Positions 23,961 to 36,882 are shown, numbered from the stretch's first letter. The stretch is 64,000 bases of DNA from Phascolarctos cinereus (GCF_002099425.1 NW_018343969.1:2194001-2258000), one strand, 5' to 3'. The notes: generated by a model not told the origin, from the letters alone. Made by a program: numbers and translations.

Positions 23961-23999
23961 ATTAAAAAATATGTGAGCACAGTTAAAAAACCTTTTCTG

Positions 24000-24111
24000 A
24001 TTACCTCTGTGATTATTCTCCAATGAAATAACATTTCTTAGCTCATTTTCACACATATGTCCTTTTGTCATCTTTGTATTCCCAGTACCTAACACAATGG
24101 AAGGCAACAAC
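24000..24111 (+). repeat. Probable L2 LINE 3' end
   Basis: catctttgtattcccagtac followed by ctaacacaatggaagg matches the L2 3' terminal region. It is partial. Confidence 0.5.
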
Positions 24112-24290
24112 GTAAAGTGGAAAGGGCATTAGGTTTGGTGTCAGAGAACATTGTTTTGAATCCCAGCTCTGTCTGTTAACTGCTACTTTGAGTAAGTCAC
24201 TTGGATTCTCTAGGCCTAAGCTATAAAATCCCTTCTACCTCTGAATCTGTGATCTTAGCATTAATGCTTTACAAATAATTACTCAATTTA
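24112..24290 (+). repeat. THER1/MIR-type SINE
   Basis: aacgtaaagtggaaagggca, gttttgaatcccagctctgt, gagtaagtcacttggattct, tail ctacctctgaatctgtgatc. Confidence 0.75.
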
Positions 24291-25519
24291 GTTGAATTAA
24301 GCACATGCTCATTCCATTTTTCTCCTTCAATTCAACTAATTTTGTTCTAATTGAAGTTCATCATAAAGGGAAGAAATGGCAGTCATGTCATAACCTTTAT
24401 TCTGCTTTGACTATTTTTTGTTTTAAATCCATGCTACATTGACTCAGTGGTTATATGTTTAGAGCACATGGTGATATGATTCCCAAGAAAGACTTGATCC
24501 ACTCTTCCATAAATATGAAACAAGTGCGATAAACCATTTAAACTCCATTTGTATTTTTTCTAACCAAGAGGTCTTCATATCGCTAACAAGGCATTTTCAT
24601 TACTAATTGTTATAAACCTGAATCACTAAGCCCTCATTTTATGAGGTGATTCATACTTAAATTCTATTTTAAAAAATTGACAGGAATACAAAACATGACA
24701 AGCTGCATTTTAGTATGTAGTAGAATCATATATTAATTTTTTCTGCATTTACTGAAAAGGGAGTGCAGTGGGGGAACACCATTAATGATGTAAACTAAGA
24801 TCCTTGTCCTATCAGTGAGTCAGTTTTCACGAAGTAAAAGGTGAAATGGATCAGCTGTTGTTTATACACTTGCCTGGCATGCTATAAAGGAAACAATATA
24901 CATGATCCTATCTATGAAATATTCCATGACTTTTCCAAAACCAGATGTCCATTATTATTTGAAACCATAACACATAAAATACTTGCATGACTTGACTTTA
25001 TTTGTTAAAAAAGATTCTAAATGATTTCCATTTCAAATAAAGTGAAAGTCTAATTGAATTATCTTAATTGAGCTATGGATATTTGAGTAAAATTGCTTTG
25101 GAAAATATATTGATTCTTTGCCAAATGATAAATTGGGCACATAGATTGCCCTATCTCTAGTATAAGAACAAAAAGGAAAGTGAGTGCTATTACATAATGA
25201 ATAATATCTATGTTGCTGACACAAGAAGTACAAAAATGGAATTACATGAAGACAAAAGTTATCAAGGAGAATGAACATTTTCTCTGGGTGAAGTCATGGA
25301 AAAGAAAAGATTCCTTAGACAATTGTAAAACTGATGTTAATTTTAACTTCTAATTCTAGACTTGGGAACAGAAATTTTTTTTAACATTTAAAATTTGATT
25401 TTGTGTGTTCTATAGCTTCCAAAAATGTATTTCTTTACATTTCTAAGCCACTGGTTACACAATTATTTTATGATCCTTAACCTGTGGTATATATCATCAA
25501 AGAGATTCAGAATCAAAAA
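24291..25519. other. Unassigned sequence
   Basis: No repeat recognised. Complex, non-repetitive sequence at about 24740-24900 could include conserved noncoding DNA, but nothing proves it. Confidence 0.35.
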
Positions 25520-25575
25520 AAAAAAAGATGCCTAGAATATTGTTGGCGCTTAATAGAGACTTATTCAATTTAAAA
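25520..25575 (+). repeat. L2/MIR-type 3' terminus
   Basis: An A-rich start, then tgcctagaatattgttggcg and cttaatagagacttattcaa, the usual 3' end of L2-type repeats. Confidence 0.5.
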
Positions 25576-26789
25576 GAATCAGACCAAATTGACCCTCATG
25601 TAGCTGAAAGTATGGGATAATAAGTAGAGAACTCATGTAATCCATTTAATAATTTCATAAGACCTAAAAGAAGGCAGCTTGACTTCTTTTAGATCAATTC
25701 TCCTTTTCCCCATGTGACAGATTTATGGAAACATATGAACAAGATATACACAAGATAAAAAGGTATGAATGTGTTAGAACTTACACTCACAGATCTAAGT
25801 AAGTCTCAAAATATTGGTGTCCTGGTATCAACCATATATAATGCAGATTCTAATTTTTGTAATACAGTCATGCTATTTCCCTCCCTACATGCTAGCAAAC
25901 TTGTTTTCTGTGATAGATGGAATGTCCAAATGAAAACCATGACAAATCTTGATTTTACAGACAACTGATAGATGTGCTATTATTAAGGTTAAAGACATAG
26001 TTTAAGAAAAGAGGCATCACATGTTCAAAGTATAAAATCTTAGATTTTAATAAAGGCTAGATCTTTCAAAAAACTGAATTACAAGATTTCAACCATGTTT
26101 TTCACTCTGTCATGAGCTTACTCTACAAAATTGGTTCTCACACTCAAGCTCTCTTAGCATCCCTGATACAGAGCTATATGTCTTATGTGATATGTAGCCT
26201 GAAGTAAGCCTATCTTCTGTCTTGAGACCTCACTGACTAGGTATACTATTTGGTTGAGAATCATGGGAAGAACTATAAGGAAGTTGCAATAGATTGAGAA
26301 CTACTCCTATGAGAGTGAAAAGCTGATCAAGGACAGAATCAATTCATACAACTGCATTTGCAAATAGTAATTCCAAGACTCCATTATTTCCCTAAATAAA
26401 ACAAGATTAAATATGGAATTCCTGCCTCCCTCCATAGGGCAACCTTTCCCTTTTGGTTAAGAACAAAGCAAAGTCCTTTAGCTCAAATTGTTTCATGCTG
26501 AAGTAAATAGTATGCAAGAGATCTAGCTAGGATTACTTAGTTAAGGATGCATTAAGATTCTAGTCCTAGTTCTCTTGAGCAGAGAGATGATACCCACTTT
26601 ATGAGACAAGCAGACCTCTTCCTAAGATATTAAAAATTTGCAAGAGGGGTGCTGATCTAGGGAACTGTTAGATTATAATTTTTGCTTATAGAGTTTGGGG
26701 AAAATATACCCATGTAGAAGTTATTATAAATGTTTTTAAACAATGCTTTAAAAATATTATCTGTATATATGACTATAGTATAATCTTAT
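25576..26789. other. Unassigned sequence
   Basis: No gene or repeat recognised. The 67-codon frame at 25765-25968 lacks domain features. Confidence 0.4.
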
Positions 26790-26882
26790 CAAGGGCAGAG
26801 ATGAGTTCTTATTTTTCTATTTCATAGTAGAGTGCCCTGAAAATAGTGGGTACTCACTAAATATTTGTCATATGAATGAATG
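26790..26882 (+). repeat. L2 LINE 3' end
   Basis: caagggcagagatgagttct, then a gtagagtgccctgaaaatag block and tactcactaaatatttgtca, the L2 terminus. Confidence 0.6.
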
Positions 26883-27485
26883 ACTCAAATAAATGAACTG
26901 ATCTGATTCAAATAAAGTGTAAAAATAACCAGGCAAAAAAAATCGTTGCTTGGATTTTTTTTAGGTTTCTCCTTCTTTGCCATTTTAGGGTAAATCTCAA
27001 GTTATCTCTATCTCCATGGCGAACTGAAGATGGAAGTCAAATTCAATTCAGATAGCTACAAGCAACTTACTTTAAGACTCAATTACATCACATCTATATT
27101 TTTGGGGAGTGGCTACATCTCCACCACAAGGACTAGTGTAAGAAAGCTGTGTTGATCCTATTTGACAGCATGATACAAATGACAATTTCATCCTCCAAAA
27201 AGGGAAAAATATAAGGGAATTGTTATTGTAGACCTAATTCTGGCTAAAAAGGGAAGAATTGAATATTAAAGTTGAAATGAAAGGAATATTGTAGGGGAGT
27301 GACTCAATCTTAGAATTTGTGATAGAATAAAGATGGGAATAGTCTGATATGCTCCCTGGATTTGGGACATTCAACTTTTGAAGGATTTGAAGGAAGGATA
27401 AATAGGATAGGATTCTTGTAGCCTAAAATTACAGGTAAAGTTTGCCCAGAAGTGATGGCAAGCTTTCAAAAATGCAATTCTGAAG

Positions 27486-27487
<2 letters not shown>
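26883..27487. other. Unassigned sequence
   Basis: Nothing recognised. Confidence 0.4.
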
Positions 27488-27549
<62 letters not shown>

Positions 27550-27566
27550 GTATACACATACAGACA

Positions 27567-27600
<34 letters not shown>
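27488..27600. repeat. Compound (CT)n(CA)n microsatellite
   Basis: A pure CT run (about 27490-27545, some 28 units) followed by CA-rich sequence to 27600. The minus-strand Arg-Glu frame through it is not coding. Confidence 0.95.
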
Positions 27601-28004
27601 GCATAGTCCCAGTTAAGTGGTCAAAGAATATGAACAAATCATTCTCAAAGGAAGAATTACAAATGATTAATAACCATATGAAATATTGTTCCAAGTTACT
27701 AATAATGAGAGAAATACTAATCAAAACTTTGAGGTGAGCAAATTAACAGAAATGATGAAAGGAGAAAATAATTGAGGTGGGAGAGAATTTGGAAATACAA
27801 GCATACTATGAATACAACGTAGTAGAGCTATGAATTAGTTCATTCTGAAAAGCAATTGTGAATTAAATAAAAAAAAGCAAAAAGCTCATACTATTTTATC
27901 CAGAGGTCCCACTGCTATAAATATACCATAAAGGAGGTCAAAGACAAAAAAACAAAGACAAAGGGCAAAAGAACAGTTGTAATTAACAATTTTTTTGTGA
28001 TTAG
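27601..28004 (+). mobile_element. L1 LINE ORF2 fragment
   Basis: Plus-strand decayed L1 ORF2 3' region: agtggtcaaagaatatgaac, ggaagaattacaaatgatta, aatgagagaaatactaatca, aaagcaattgtgaatt and tatccagaggtcccactgc. Stops are frequent. Confidence 0.65.
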
Positions 28005-28140
28005 AACTTTGCAAAAGTAGAATTAGGTAGTAGTGAGTTCCCCTTCAGTAGAGGTGTTCAAGTAAAACTTCATTTACCAACTATTTTGTAGACTAAATTA
28101 GAGGGATTCTGTAGTTTTCTCCAACTCAGAGAATTGATGT
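28005..28140 (+). repeat. CR1/L3-type LINE 3' end
   Basis: tagtagtgagttccccttca, then gtagaggtgttcaagtaaaa and ttttctccaactcagagaat match the CR1/L3 3' UTR pattern. Confidence 0.6.
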
Positions 28141-29164
28141 TTTGTCTTACATCTGTTGTCCATACTCAGGAAAGCTGATCATATATACTAGTTAATTAAA
28201 GTGAGGAAAACTTAGGACATTAAAAACACAAGTTGAGCAAAGCAGATAAGTAGATCCTGGAAAGGTTTAAATTAGTTTTTTTTTTTGGTCTGGGGAAGGT
28301 GTTTCATTATTTATTTTCTTAAATCATCAACGCAAAGACTGAATTCTTTTTAAGCATTGATATTTTATTTTCTGCTTAGTGCTAGTCATGAGTGGGTTTT
28401 TTCATCTATGTAAAACTAATTCTTTTTTGCAAAATACTTTGCCATTTTCATGGATTTTGAATTGTCCTAAGTGACTGTCTGAATTTAGATTGTATATATT
28501 GATGGTCACAAATAGGTCTGTTTCTTTATATGTCCGATTCTTAAAGCATAGCGCTTTAGATGCAACTGTGTTTTAAACTTGTTCCACTGATGCACTACAC
28601 TGATGTTTGAAAATTTCTCATAGTTAAGTTCATATGTGGTTCTCAAAATTGTCATTCTTTGACACTAAGAAGAATATGCAACAAATTATAAATAACTCAA
28701 TGGATATTTATTTTCGTCCTATTTTTACTTTGTCAGACAACTGAAAAATAAAATATTTTTTTAAGTACAGCCTTCCCCTTTCCACATTTCCAAAATTAGA
28801 AAAAAGGATTGTTTTGGATTTTACATTATTTTTAAAATCTAATTAAAATTTCCAGATGCTGAGATTCACACCAGATGATTTTTATAGCATATATAACAAC
28901 AGAAATCTCTTTCAACTTTTAATAGCACCAGTGACAAGACAATATTTCCAAATTACAGGATGGAGAATAGCATTTGATTTGGCTTATATAGAAATGTTTC
29001 CTAATTTATGTTCCAGTTCTCAAAATGTATGTTCTCTTTCAATTTGTTCAAATGTAAACATTTCAAAATAGAAAAGATGCACATGTGCTGTCACTTTGAA
29101 AAAGGAGGGCCTCTGATTACAGGGTTCAAAAAGTATAGGTTATTTCTTGTGTTGTATCTAGTTT
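28141..29164. other. Unassigned AT-rich sequence
   Basis: No repeat recognised. The 71-codon frame at 28856-29071 has no known domain. Confidence 0.4.
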
Positions 29165-29245
29165 GATTTTCATTCAAGTTCACCTAGCACTTAGTGTAAT
29201 GCCTGGCACATAGTAATCACTTAATAAATGCTGTGTGGCTGACTG
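29165..29245 (+). repeat. L2 LINE 3' terminus
   Basis: tgtaatgcctggcacatagt followed by aatcacttaataaatgctgt. Confidence 0.75.
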
Positions 29246-29909
29246 TCATGCTAGAATTTCTATCTCTAGGAAATATAGCCTTAGTTCCTATAAACTTTCC
29301 TCATAGGTTTTATGTCCCACTTCTTAGGTACACTTTGTTTTCCACATCTCTCTTTACATTGTGCAACTCATGTAGAAAATATGTTAGTTAAGGATTATCT
29401 AGTACTGCAAACTGCAGCGGGATAAATACTTTACAGTTTCTCTATGTAAACTGTTTAAATAATTATGAAGGGAAGACCATATATGAACAAGGTAATAATC
29501 ACTAAGAACTTCCTCTCTAAATTTAAAGGCATGTGGATGCAGTCTACCGAGGGAGAAGAGTGAAAAATGACCTAAGCTGGAACCAGTAGTTAGAGTCAAT
29601 GAAGTTTAGTTTAATAAGTGGTTCTTGATATAGGTTTTGGATCTAAAAGATCACAGTAACACTTTAAACATTTCTCTAATTTCTTTAATAGTTTCTTAAC
29701 ATTTCTTGACCACTACATTTCATTGCAAGGAAAATCCTGATTTATTGGAAATTGAAGATTATGTTTAAAGTATTGGAATAATTCCAGCATGGAAAGAGAT
29801 GAAAGCCAAGTTTTCTAAATCTATTGTACACAAAACAATGTCACTGCTCCACAAGTCATCATATGGCTATTTCAATGGGTTATCTGGATTATTTTAATCA
29901 TTTCAACTC
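29246..29909. other. Unassigned sequence
   Basis: Nothing recognised. Confidence 0.35.
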
Positions 29910-31695
29910 AATATAATAAAAATATATTAAGTACTTACTATGCATAAGGCACCGTGTTAGGTATGTGACAGGAAAGCAAAAAATAATTATAAACAAACAA
30001 CACAATATATTTGTACATACACACACACACACAAACATCTTAAACTTCTAGGGAATAGAAAACTAACAATGACAATGCTTTGGGTGGGAAAATCAAGGAG
30101 GGCTTCCCAGAGAATCAGGTACTTGAATAGAACCTTGAAGGAAAATAATTATTCTGAGAGTCAGAGATGAAGGAGAGCTTTCTAGGAATGTGTGTGTGTA
30201 TGTGTAAATTCATTGAAGAAGGCGATGATGTGTTAAATTCAGGGAAAAAAACTTATAGAACAGATGAACTAGGATGAAGAATTTATAAGGGTAGTGAAAC
30301 AAAATAATTCTGGAAGAGCAGATAGGAGCCAGATAGTGGAGGGAATTAAAATCAGACAGAAGTTTGTATTTTCTCTCTAGGTCAATGGAAAGGCACTGAA
30401 GGATTTTAAGAAGGGAAGTCACATATGTGTGATGAAAATTATTTTGGCAGATGTGTGGAAGAATGATTGAAGAGAGGAAAGGTTAGAATCATGGAGGCCA
30501 ATTAGAATATTATTGAAATAGACTAGGATATAGATATTTAGGGTCTTAACTAATGTGGTGTCCATGTGTGGACAGAGAAGGGGGGGTGGATGTTAGACAT
30601 ACTATAGAGGTAGAAACAACAAGACTTGCCAGGCAGTTGAATATGAGTAGTGAGTGAGGGTCAAGGAATAGTTGAAGATGACTCAAGTTGCAAAACTGGG
30701 TGATTAGAAGGAAAAAAAGAAGGTTGGAGGAGGGGAGGGCTTAAGTGAGGGGAAATCATATGTTCCATTTTGGTCTTGTGTTTGTAGTGCAAGCAGAATA
30801 TCTAAGAGGTATCTCATAGGCAGAACTGAAATTTGGAAGAAAAATTAGAGTTAGATATATAAATTTGGTATATATACATATGGAGGTAATATTGAGACCA
30901 TGGGAGCTGATAAGATCACTTGTGGAAAAGAGAAGGAAAGACCTTGGGGGACATCCAATCTAAGGGAAGGAAGATGGATGATAGTTTAGGAAATAAGCTG
31001 AGTAGAGGCAGTCAGACAGGTAGGAGGAGAAATAGTAGAGAATAATATCATGGAAGCCAAAGAAAGAGAAACTATCCAAGAGTAAGGGAGGATTTACGGT
31101 GCCAAAAGCTACAGAGAGGTCAGGAAAGCTGAGGAATGAGAAAAGCTCGACAAACTGAACAGTTGGGAGATCATTGGTAACTTAGAATAATTTCAATGAA
31201 TTAATTCTTCAGTCAGAAATAAGATTGCAATTTTTTGTGAAGTGGGTGGGTGGTGAGGAAATGGAGGTAATAAAATGGAAACAATTCTTTGAAGTTTGGA
31301 AGTAAAAAAGAAGAGATCTTACCATAGATTGATGGTCACATAGGCTTAAATATGTGTTTTGTCCCCCCCCCTCCTTTCTTAAAGTCTAGAATGTATCTAA
31401 GCATTTTTTTAAGCCTTAAGGAAGAAGCCAATAAGTAAGGAGAGATTGAAGAAGACAGAGGGGGGTTCGTAGATAATTGGCTGGATAACCTCCCATAAAA
31501 GACAGGAAGGAGTGGGATTATGGGCACAAGTAAAAAGAATGGCTTTGGCAAGGAGAACAATTTCTTCCTCAGACACCTGAGTAAGGGAGAAGAGGATTGG
31601 TAAAGATTGAGAGTGTTTTTGCAGTGTGGAGGAAGGAACTCAGGATGGATGGCCTTGAATTTCCCAGTAAAATTGGAGGGAAAGGACATCTGCTT
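29910..31695 (-). mobile_element. L2 LINE, long fragment of ORF2 and 3' end
   Basis: About 1.8 kb. From the 3' end: ttaagtacttactatgcata, an inserted or expanded CA run near 30018-30033, then reverse RT C-terminal region (atggaaaggcactgaaggat), the RT core (accatgggagctgataagat; gggggacatccaatctaa, equivalent to a VPQGSVLGP-type region; gtgccaaaagctacagagag) and an upstream linker frame (minus, 31336-31689). It is the longest L2 copy here, heavily diverged and non-coding. Confidence 0.8.
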
Positions 31696-32160
31696 TTAAT
31701 TTCTAAATTGAAATGGAGAATAAGGATTAAGAAAACCCATTTGTATTCTTACTGAAAGTCAACATTTGAATTGACTCAATGTAAATGAAATCTCATTTAT
31801 AGTGTTGCATAATATAATACTTAAACTAATAATAAAAAAAAATTTCCAGAGGAGAAAGATGTTATGCAAATAGATTCACATTCTAAAAGAGTAATTCCCT
31901 TACTTTGGTCATTTAAATGAGAAATTATAAAGACTCTTCACTGGTCTTTGGCCAAATATAATGTGATATGAGTCACACAACAATGATATATTGACTGAAG
32001 AAAAAATTGCATACCAATGGAGCTTTGAACTATGTTCCCCCTACTAGGAAGCCAAAGCCTTCACCTCTAAGGAGATCAGAATAAATAGTTGTGTAGCCTC
32101 AATGTAGAGTAAGGTATAACCCACTTTCAGAATATGCTAGTTGTGAATGGTCTCAGGAAC
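31696..32160. other. Unassigned AT-rich sequence
   Basis: Nothing recognised. Confidence 0.35.
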
Positions 32161-32380
32161 TGACAGTTATACAGAAATTTAAGATTTACAAAGTACTTTA
32201 CATTATCTCATACAATGCAACAACCTAGTGATATAGATAAGTAAATCCAGGTGTTATTACACCCATTTTCACCTGAGGAACCCAAGGCTCAGAGACATTA
32301 ACAGTGTTGGTAATAAAGTTATCTCCTGACTCCAAGTCCAGTGCTCTGGGCACTACAAGGTATTGCCTTCCTTAATGACT
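32161..32380 (-). repeat. MIR SINE
   Basis: Reverse MIR: tttacaaagtactttacatt, acacccattttcacctgagg, caaggctcagagacattaac and tccagtgctctgggcactac. Confidence 0.75.
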
Positions 32381-32967
32381 CTTAACATTTGAGCAGACTC
32401 AAATTGCCCATTTTCAGAGCTTAGAATGTGCATCCCACCATACATTGACATTTTTTTCCATAGAGGATGATATAGATACATATTTAAATAAAGGAAAAGC
32501 TACATTTCAGTTAGAAATCAATGAAAATGACAATTTTTTTCCCATCCAAGTTCACAGAATCCATGAAATCTAGCCTTACGTGGACCCTCAGTTGAGAACT
32601 CTTGAATTAGTTAAAAATAGAACATCTGAAAAGCAATACAAATGAAACTCTAAATTCAATTAATTACAAAAAATAGAGAAAGACTCAATTTCAAGATCTT
32701 ACAAGCCCAGGAGCTGAATTAGTTTTTCTTTAATTAAGCAGCTCTAAGCATATACTTTCTTGGATTTTATCTAAGTTTTTAATTTAATGTTATTTTAATG
32801 ACTTATTTGTGAGGCCAGAGTAAGTATAATCATCAGAGTAGCCCACCTGCTGTTTCCTGCAGCCACAAAATGGTCTAAAAAGTTTTAATTTACCAGTAAC
32901 CCATGAGTCAACTCAGGGTTTCTCATTTTCTCTGAAAATGCAACTTCTGTAAACATCCAAGGACTTG
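32381..32967. other. Unassigned sequence
   Basis: Nothing recognised. Confidence 0.35.
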
Positions 32968-33206
32968 TTTAGTCATTTTTAATTGTGTCCAACTTATGAC
33001 ACTGTTTACAGTTTTGTTGGAAAAGAAACTGGAATGGTTTGCCATTTCCTTCTCAAGTTCATTTTATAGATGAGGAAACTGAGGCAATCAGGGTTAAGTG
33101 ACTTGTCCAAGGTCACATAGCTAATAAATGAGAGGCCAGATTTGGACTCAGTCTCCCTGACTCCAGGCCCTGTCTTTTCTATCTACTGTGCCACCTAGTT
33201 GCCCAG
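32968..33206 (-). repeat. Mar1 CORE-SINE
   Basis: Reverse Mar1: ggtttgccatttccttctca, tagatgaggaaactgaggca, gttaagtgacttgtccaagg, ending in tgccacctagttgccc. Confidence 0.9.
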
Positions 33207-33360
33207 ACTTTGTAACTGACAAGCAGTAAAGTAAAGAAGGGTGACATTTCATGAGGCAGAAAATAAAGTAATTTATCAATATTGGTTCAGTAGATGAGAC
33301 AAATGTGAACAAAAGAAAACAAAAACTACATTAAAATAATTGATTATTTTCTAAATTAGT

Positions 33361-33548
33361 GAAGTGGTATAGTAGAAGGAGTGAGACTAGAATCATATGA
33401 CCTGTTTTGAAATCCAGCCTCAAATATTACCTCTGCTACTGTGGGCAATTCAATAAACTTACATATCATTTGCCTAGTTTGTAAAATGAGCAGGTTGGAA
33501 CTGCTAGCTTTTGAATGACCTTCTAGCTCTAAAACTATTTATGATACT
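33361..33548 (+). repeat. THER1/MIR-type SINE
   Basis: agtggtatagtagaaggagt head; agtttgtaaaatgagcaggt; tail gaccttctagctctaaaact, the forward form of the tail seen in reverse copies elsewhere in the window. Confidence 0.75.
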
Positions 33549-33555
33549 ACCTTGA

Positions 33556-33737
33556 AGTAACATAGTATGACTCTCAGTAGACTAGGAGGTAGTTATCTGG
33601 GTTTCAATCTGGTTTTTCCATCTGTATGACAAGGTGCAAACTACTTCAACCTTCTTTTTTGTTCTAAGTTTTCCTATTTATATAGTAAAGAGATTGGAAT
33701 AGATGATTTTTATCATCCTTTCTAGTTCTAAAAGCCT
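33556..33737 (+). repeat. THER1/MIR-type SINE, tandem neighbour
   Basis: Same family and orientation as the previous copy; tail at tcctttctagttctaaaagc. A microsatellite follows its 3' end directly. Confidence 0.7.
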
Positions 33738-33932
33738 AGTGTGTATATATGCATATACATGTATATGTATGTGTATATATATATATACATATATATATAC
33801 ATATATATACATACATATACATGTATATATATGTATATATATACATGTATATGTATGTGTATATATATATACATATATACATATATATATACATACATAT
33901 ATATGTATATATATACACATACATATATAATT
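33738..33932. repeat. (TA)n/(CATA)n microsatellite, highly self-complementary
   Basis: About 195 bases of tatatg and catata units with repeated atacatgtat palindromes. Both strands carry open frames in several registers (Tyr/Ile/His/Met-rich), all repeat artefacts. Confidence 0.95.
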
Positions 33933-34889
33933 ACATGTGTATGTTGCATTCATATGTGCCTTGTCAATCAACACTACATTCTAGTTTTCAACACTATTGT
34001 TGCATGAACCATAACAAGAAAAAATAGAATTATGAACATACAAAAGTGGCAAATTATATTCAATGTCTGGCCACAACCTGTTTTCCAGATATTTTACTTT
34101 TCCATAAAAATGTAAAGCAATGTCTGTTAATGAAATTGCCTTAGACAAATGTTTAATTCTTTTTTTTTTAGCCAAGTAACAATGCATGCAGTGGCAACTG
34201 GTAAGACAAGAATAACTAATTTGGCATCACTTTTCTGACAATAAGTTTTAGTTTTGCAATCAAATATTTGATATTATTTCAATCTATCTCTGCCCTTAGA
34301 ATAACATTTTGACATTTTTGAAGGGTTATATTCATCACTATTCTTAACTTGGGCTCATTTCAATCCTTTGTCCATTTGTTTAGTCTCTGATTTATACACA
34401 TATGCAATGTAATTTCATTACTAAGAAGAACCTAACCACTAATTCACTGTGTGCTTATTATAGTCTTCATCTTTTTGTTTCACTGAATTAAATGCATTTG
34501 CAGCTGGTCTCTAGGCCTAGATCACTTATGGAGATTAGAAATGCAAAAGATTCAAACCCCAGACACCTTTTGAACTATATGTGATTATTTCCTAGCAGTC
34601 AGACATGCTTCCTTTAACACTTTCTTTGCTCAATGTTTTAAAAATTAATTTTCTATGATCATGTTTTCTGTTGAATAATTTGATGACTATCACCCCCTTT
34701 GTTATTGGAAGTTACTATTCACAGAAGTTGAAGCCATAAGTGAAATTAGAGATAATATAAAGGAGTGCAAAAAGAAAGGGATATTATGCTTTTAGATTTT
34801 ATTTTCAGTCTTCAGTTTTGATTAATGATCCTTTTTCCAGGTGCTAAAATCTTTATGTGCATCATTGGATCCCAAATTGATAACTGGAA
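33933..34889. other. Unassigned AT-rich sequence
   Basis: Nothing recognised. Confidence 0.4.
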
Positions 34890-35042
34890 TTAACATTAGA
34901 AGCCAACTAGGTCCAACCACCTAATTTTACATATAATTTTAGCAGAGGCCCAAAGACGTTAAGCAAATTGGACAAGATCATGCAGGCAATAAATGATAGA
35001 AGTAGGATTTGAATTCAGGTACTTTCTCTTCAAATCTACTTT
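34890..35042 (-). repeat. THER1/MIR-type SINE, diverged
   Basis: agaagccaactaggtccaac, gcagaggcccaaagacgtta and taggatttgaattcaggtac. Confidence 0.65.
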
Positions 35043-35587
35043 TTTTAAAAAACTGAACCACAAATAAGGAAGCTATAATTTTTTTCCATGATGATAAATA
35101 GTTAATTATTAGATGCACCCAAAATTTCTATAACCTCTTGAAAGTTTTATTTATCTTGGAATTCAAAGTTACTTCTCTTTACAATTAAAGACCACAACAC
35201 CTAATTTTTTAACTGTGTTCAACGGGGGCTGATTGATATGGATTTATATTGGCATCTTCCTTCAGGAAATTCAGAATATGCAATTCAAATCAGCAATATC
35301 AGAGAAGATAAGACCTACTGAGAACATCTGCAAGTCATAATAGTATTCTCTTCTGCATATATGATGGAAAAGTAGCTGAGAAGCTTGCAAATTTATAGAG
35401 AGCAATATGACCCATTTAGAATTGAAAGAGAAGATAACCTGGTGTAAATTGGCACTTAATACTTATTGACTAATAGGACTATCAGAATGAGGAATTAACA
35501 TATCTGAGAAATATTTATGTTTACTTTGATAGTAAGCAATTTGTGGTATAGAACAGCAGACTTTTTGCAGGTATTTTTCCTTCTGCA
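35043..35587. other. Unassigned sequence
   Basis: Nothing recognised. Confidence 0.35.
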
Positions 35588-35800
35588 CTTGTGATTTCAC
35601 TGATGTAGGGGAGCTCCCTTTTTGAGGAAACTCCCTGTACCAATGTAGATAGGCAAGAATCCTGTTTATTCCTGCCTAGGGCAGAGAGGTAAGTGACTTT
35701 CCAGATTCACATAGTCAGTATGTGTCAGTGGTATCACTAGATTGATGCCATTCCCCTGAAGTCAAAGCCAGGTATCTGTCCTCTACACCATCTTGGCCCT
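35588..35800 (-). repeat. tRNA-derived SINE with alternative tail
   Basis: Reverse copy: gggagctccctttttgagga and actccctgtaccaatgtaga (tail), then gagaggtaagtgactttcca and a head at caccatcttggccctc. Confidence 0.6.
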
Positions 35801-35834
35801 CATTATGTCTAACTAAATATTGCTACAGCTTAAT

Positions 35835-36075
35835 CAGGCAGCAAGATGGCTCTGTGGATACAGTGCAGGGCCTGGAGTCAGGAAGACTCATCTTCCTGAG
35901 TTCAAAAACCTCAGACACTTACTAACTGTGTGACTTTGGGCAAGTTATTTAACCTTGTTTGCCTCAGTTTCCTCATCTGGAGAAGGAAATGACAAGCCCC
36001 TACAGTTTCTTTGCCAAGAAAACCCCAAAGGAAATCGCAAAAAGTCAGATACAACTGAAATAAACCACAGACTAA
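35835..36075 (+). repeat. Mar1 CORE-SINE
   Basis: gcctggagtcaggaagactc, actaactgtgtgactttggg, cagtttcctcatctggagaa, ttgccaagaaaaccccaaag, with tail at agatacaactgaaataaac. Confidence 0.9.
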
Positions 36076-36539
36076 GAAAACAACTAAAAAATAACTGAAA
36101 AACAACAGATTACTCAGTTCTTCCATTGTAAATGTTCAAAGGCAGCATAATGTATACATTTTTTAAAGTCCAAGTCCTCACTGAAATGTTTTATGATGTA
36201 AACTTTAATTAATTATAAAGTCTATGAAGACTGTGAAATTAAAAAGTGAAAAATTTGTGACAAAATTTGTGAAAATAATACTACTTCTGAAACTTTTTAG
36301 CAAATTTTTATAGATTTGCTAATGGGAAATAATAGGATGCTAAACCATAAGGTTTCAGCCCCAAACTGAGCACAATGTGTGGCCAAATAACTTCTTTCAC
36401 TATTCTTTATCTTATATATTTAAAGTAGGTAATTCCATTAATCAGTTATAATGAGAATATAATGTGGCAGAGTAGATAGCAATCACATCTATGTACTTGA
36501 AAAAATAGATTGGCAGGGAGAGGACACAATACCTAGTGT
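36076..36539. other. Unassigned AT-rich sequence
   Basis: Nothing recognised. Confidence 0.35.
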
Positions 36540-36735
36540 CACAGAATCATAAGATGATAGGCTGCATATGTAAGGGATCTCAAAATTCATTTAGTCTAAT
36601 TCCTTCTTTGTATAGTTAAGGAAACTGAGGTCCAGAAATCTGGCACTGACTTGCCTCAAAACACTCTAGCCCTCAAATCCAGGTCTTCTGACTGCAAATC
36701 TGGCATGTTTTCCACCACACCATGATGCCTTCTAA
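36540..36735 (-). repeat. THER1/MIR-type SINE
   Basis: cacagaatcataagatgata, ttaaggaaactgaggtccag, tccaggtcttctgactgcaa, ending ccacaccatgatgcc. Confidence 0.8.
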
Positions 36736-36739
36736 TACA

Positions 36740-36830
36740 CATTAAGAGAGCTGGATTCAAACCCCAACTTCCTCACTTACTTGCTATATGGTCAAGTCAC
36801 TTATTCCCCCTCAACCACATATATATACTT
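36740..36830 (+). repeat. MIR SINE fragment
   Basis: gagctggattcaaaccccaa and atggtcaagtcacttattcc, cut off by a CA microsatellite. Confidence 0.6.
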
Positions 36831-36840
36831 ACACACACAC

Positions 36841-36880
<40 letters not shown>
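36831..36880. repeat. (CA)n microsatellite
   Basis: About 22 CA units with a CTTA interruption near 36839-36842, again growing from the middle of a SINE. Confidence 0.95.

Positions 36881-36882
<2 letters not shown>

Noticed and set aside
31336-31689. 117-codon minus frame as a gene
   Set aside because: It fits the L2 ORF2 upstream linker region within a long L2 fragment.
33678-34027. Six overlapping frames on both strands
   Set aside because: All are translations of a TA/CATA array; no non-repeat coding sequence.
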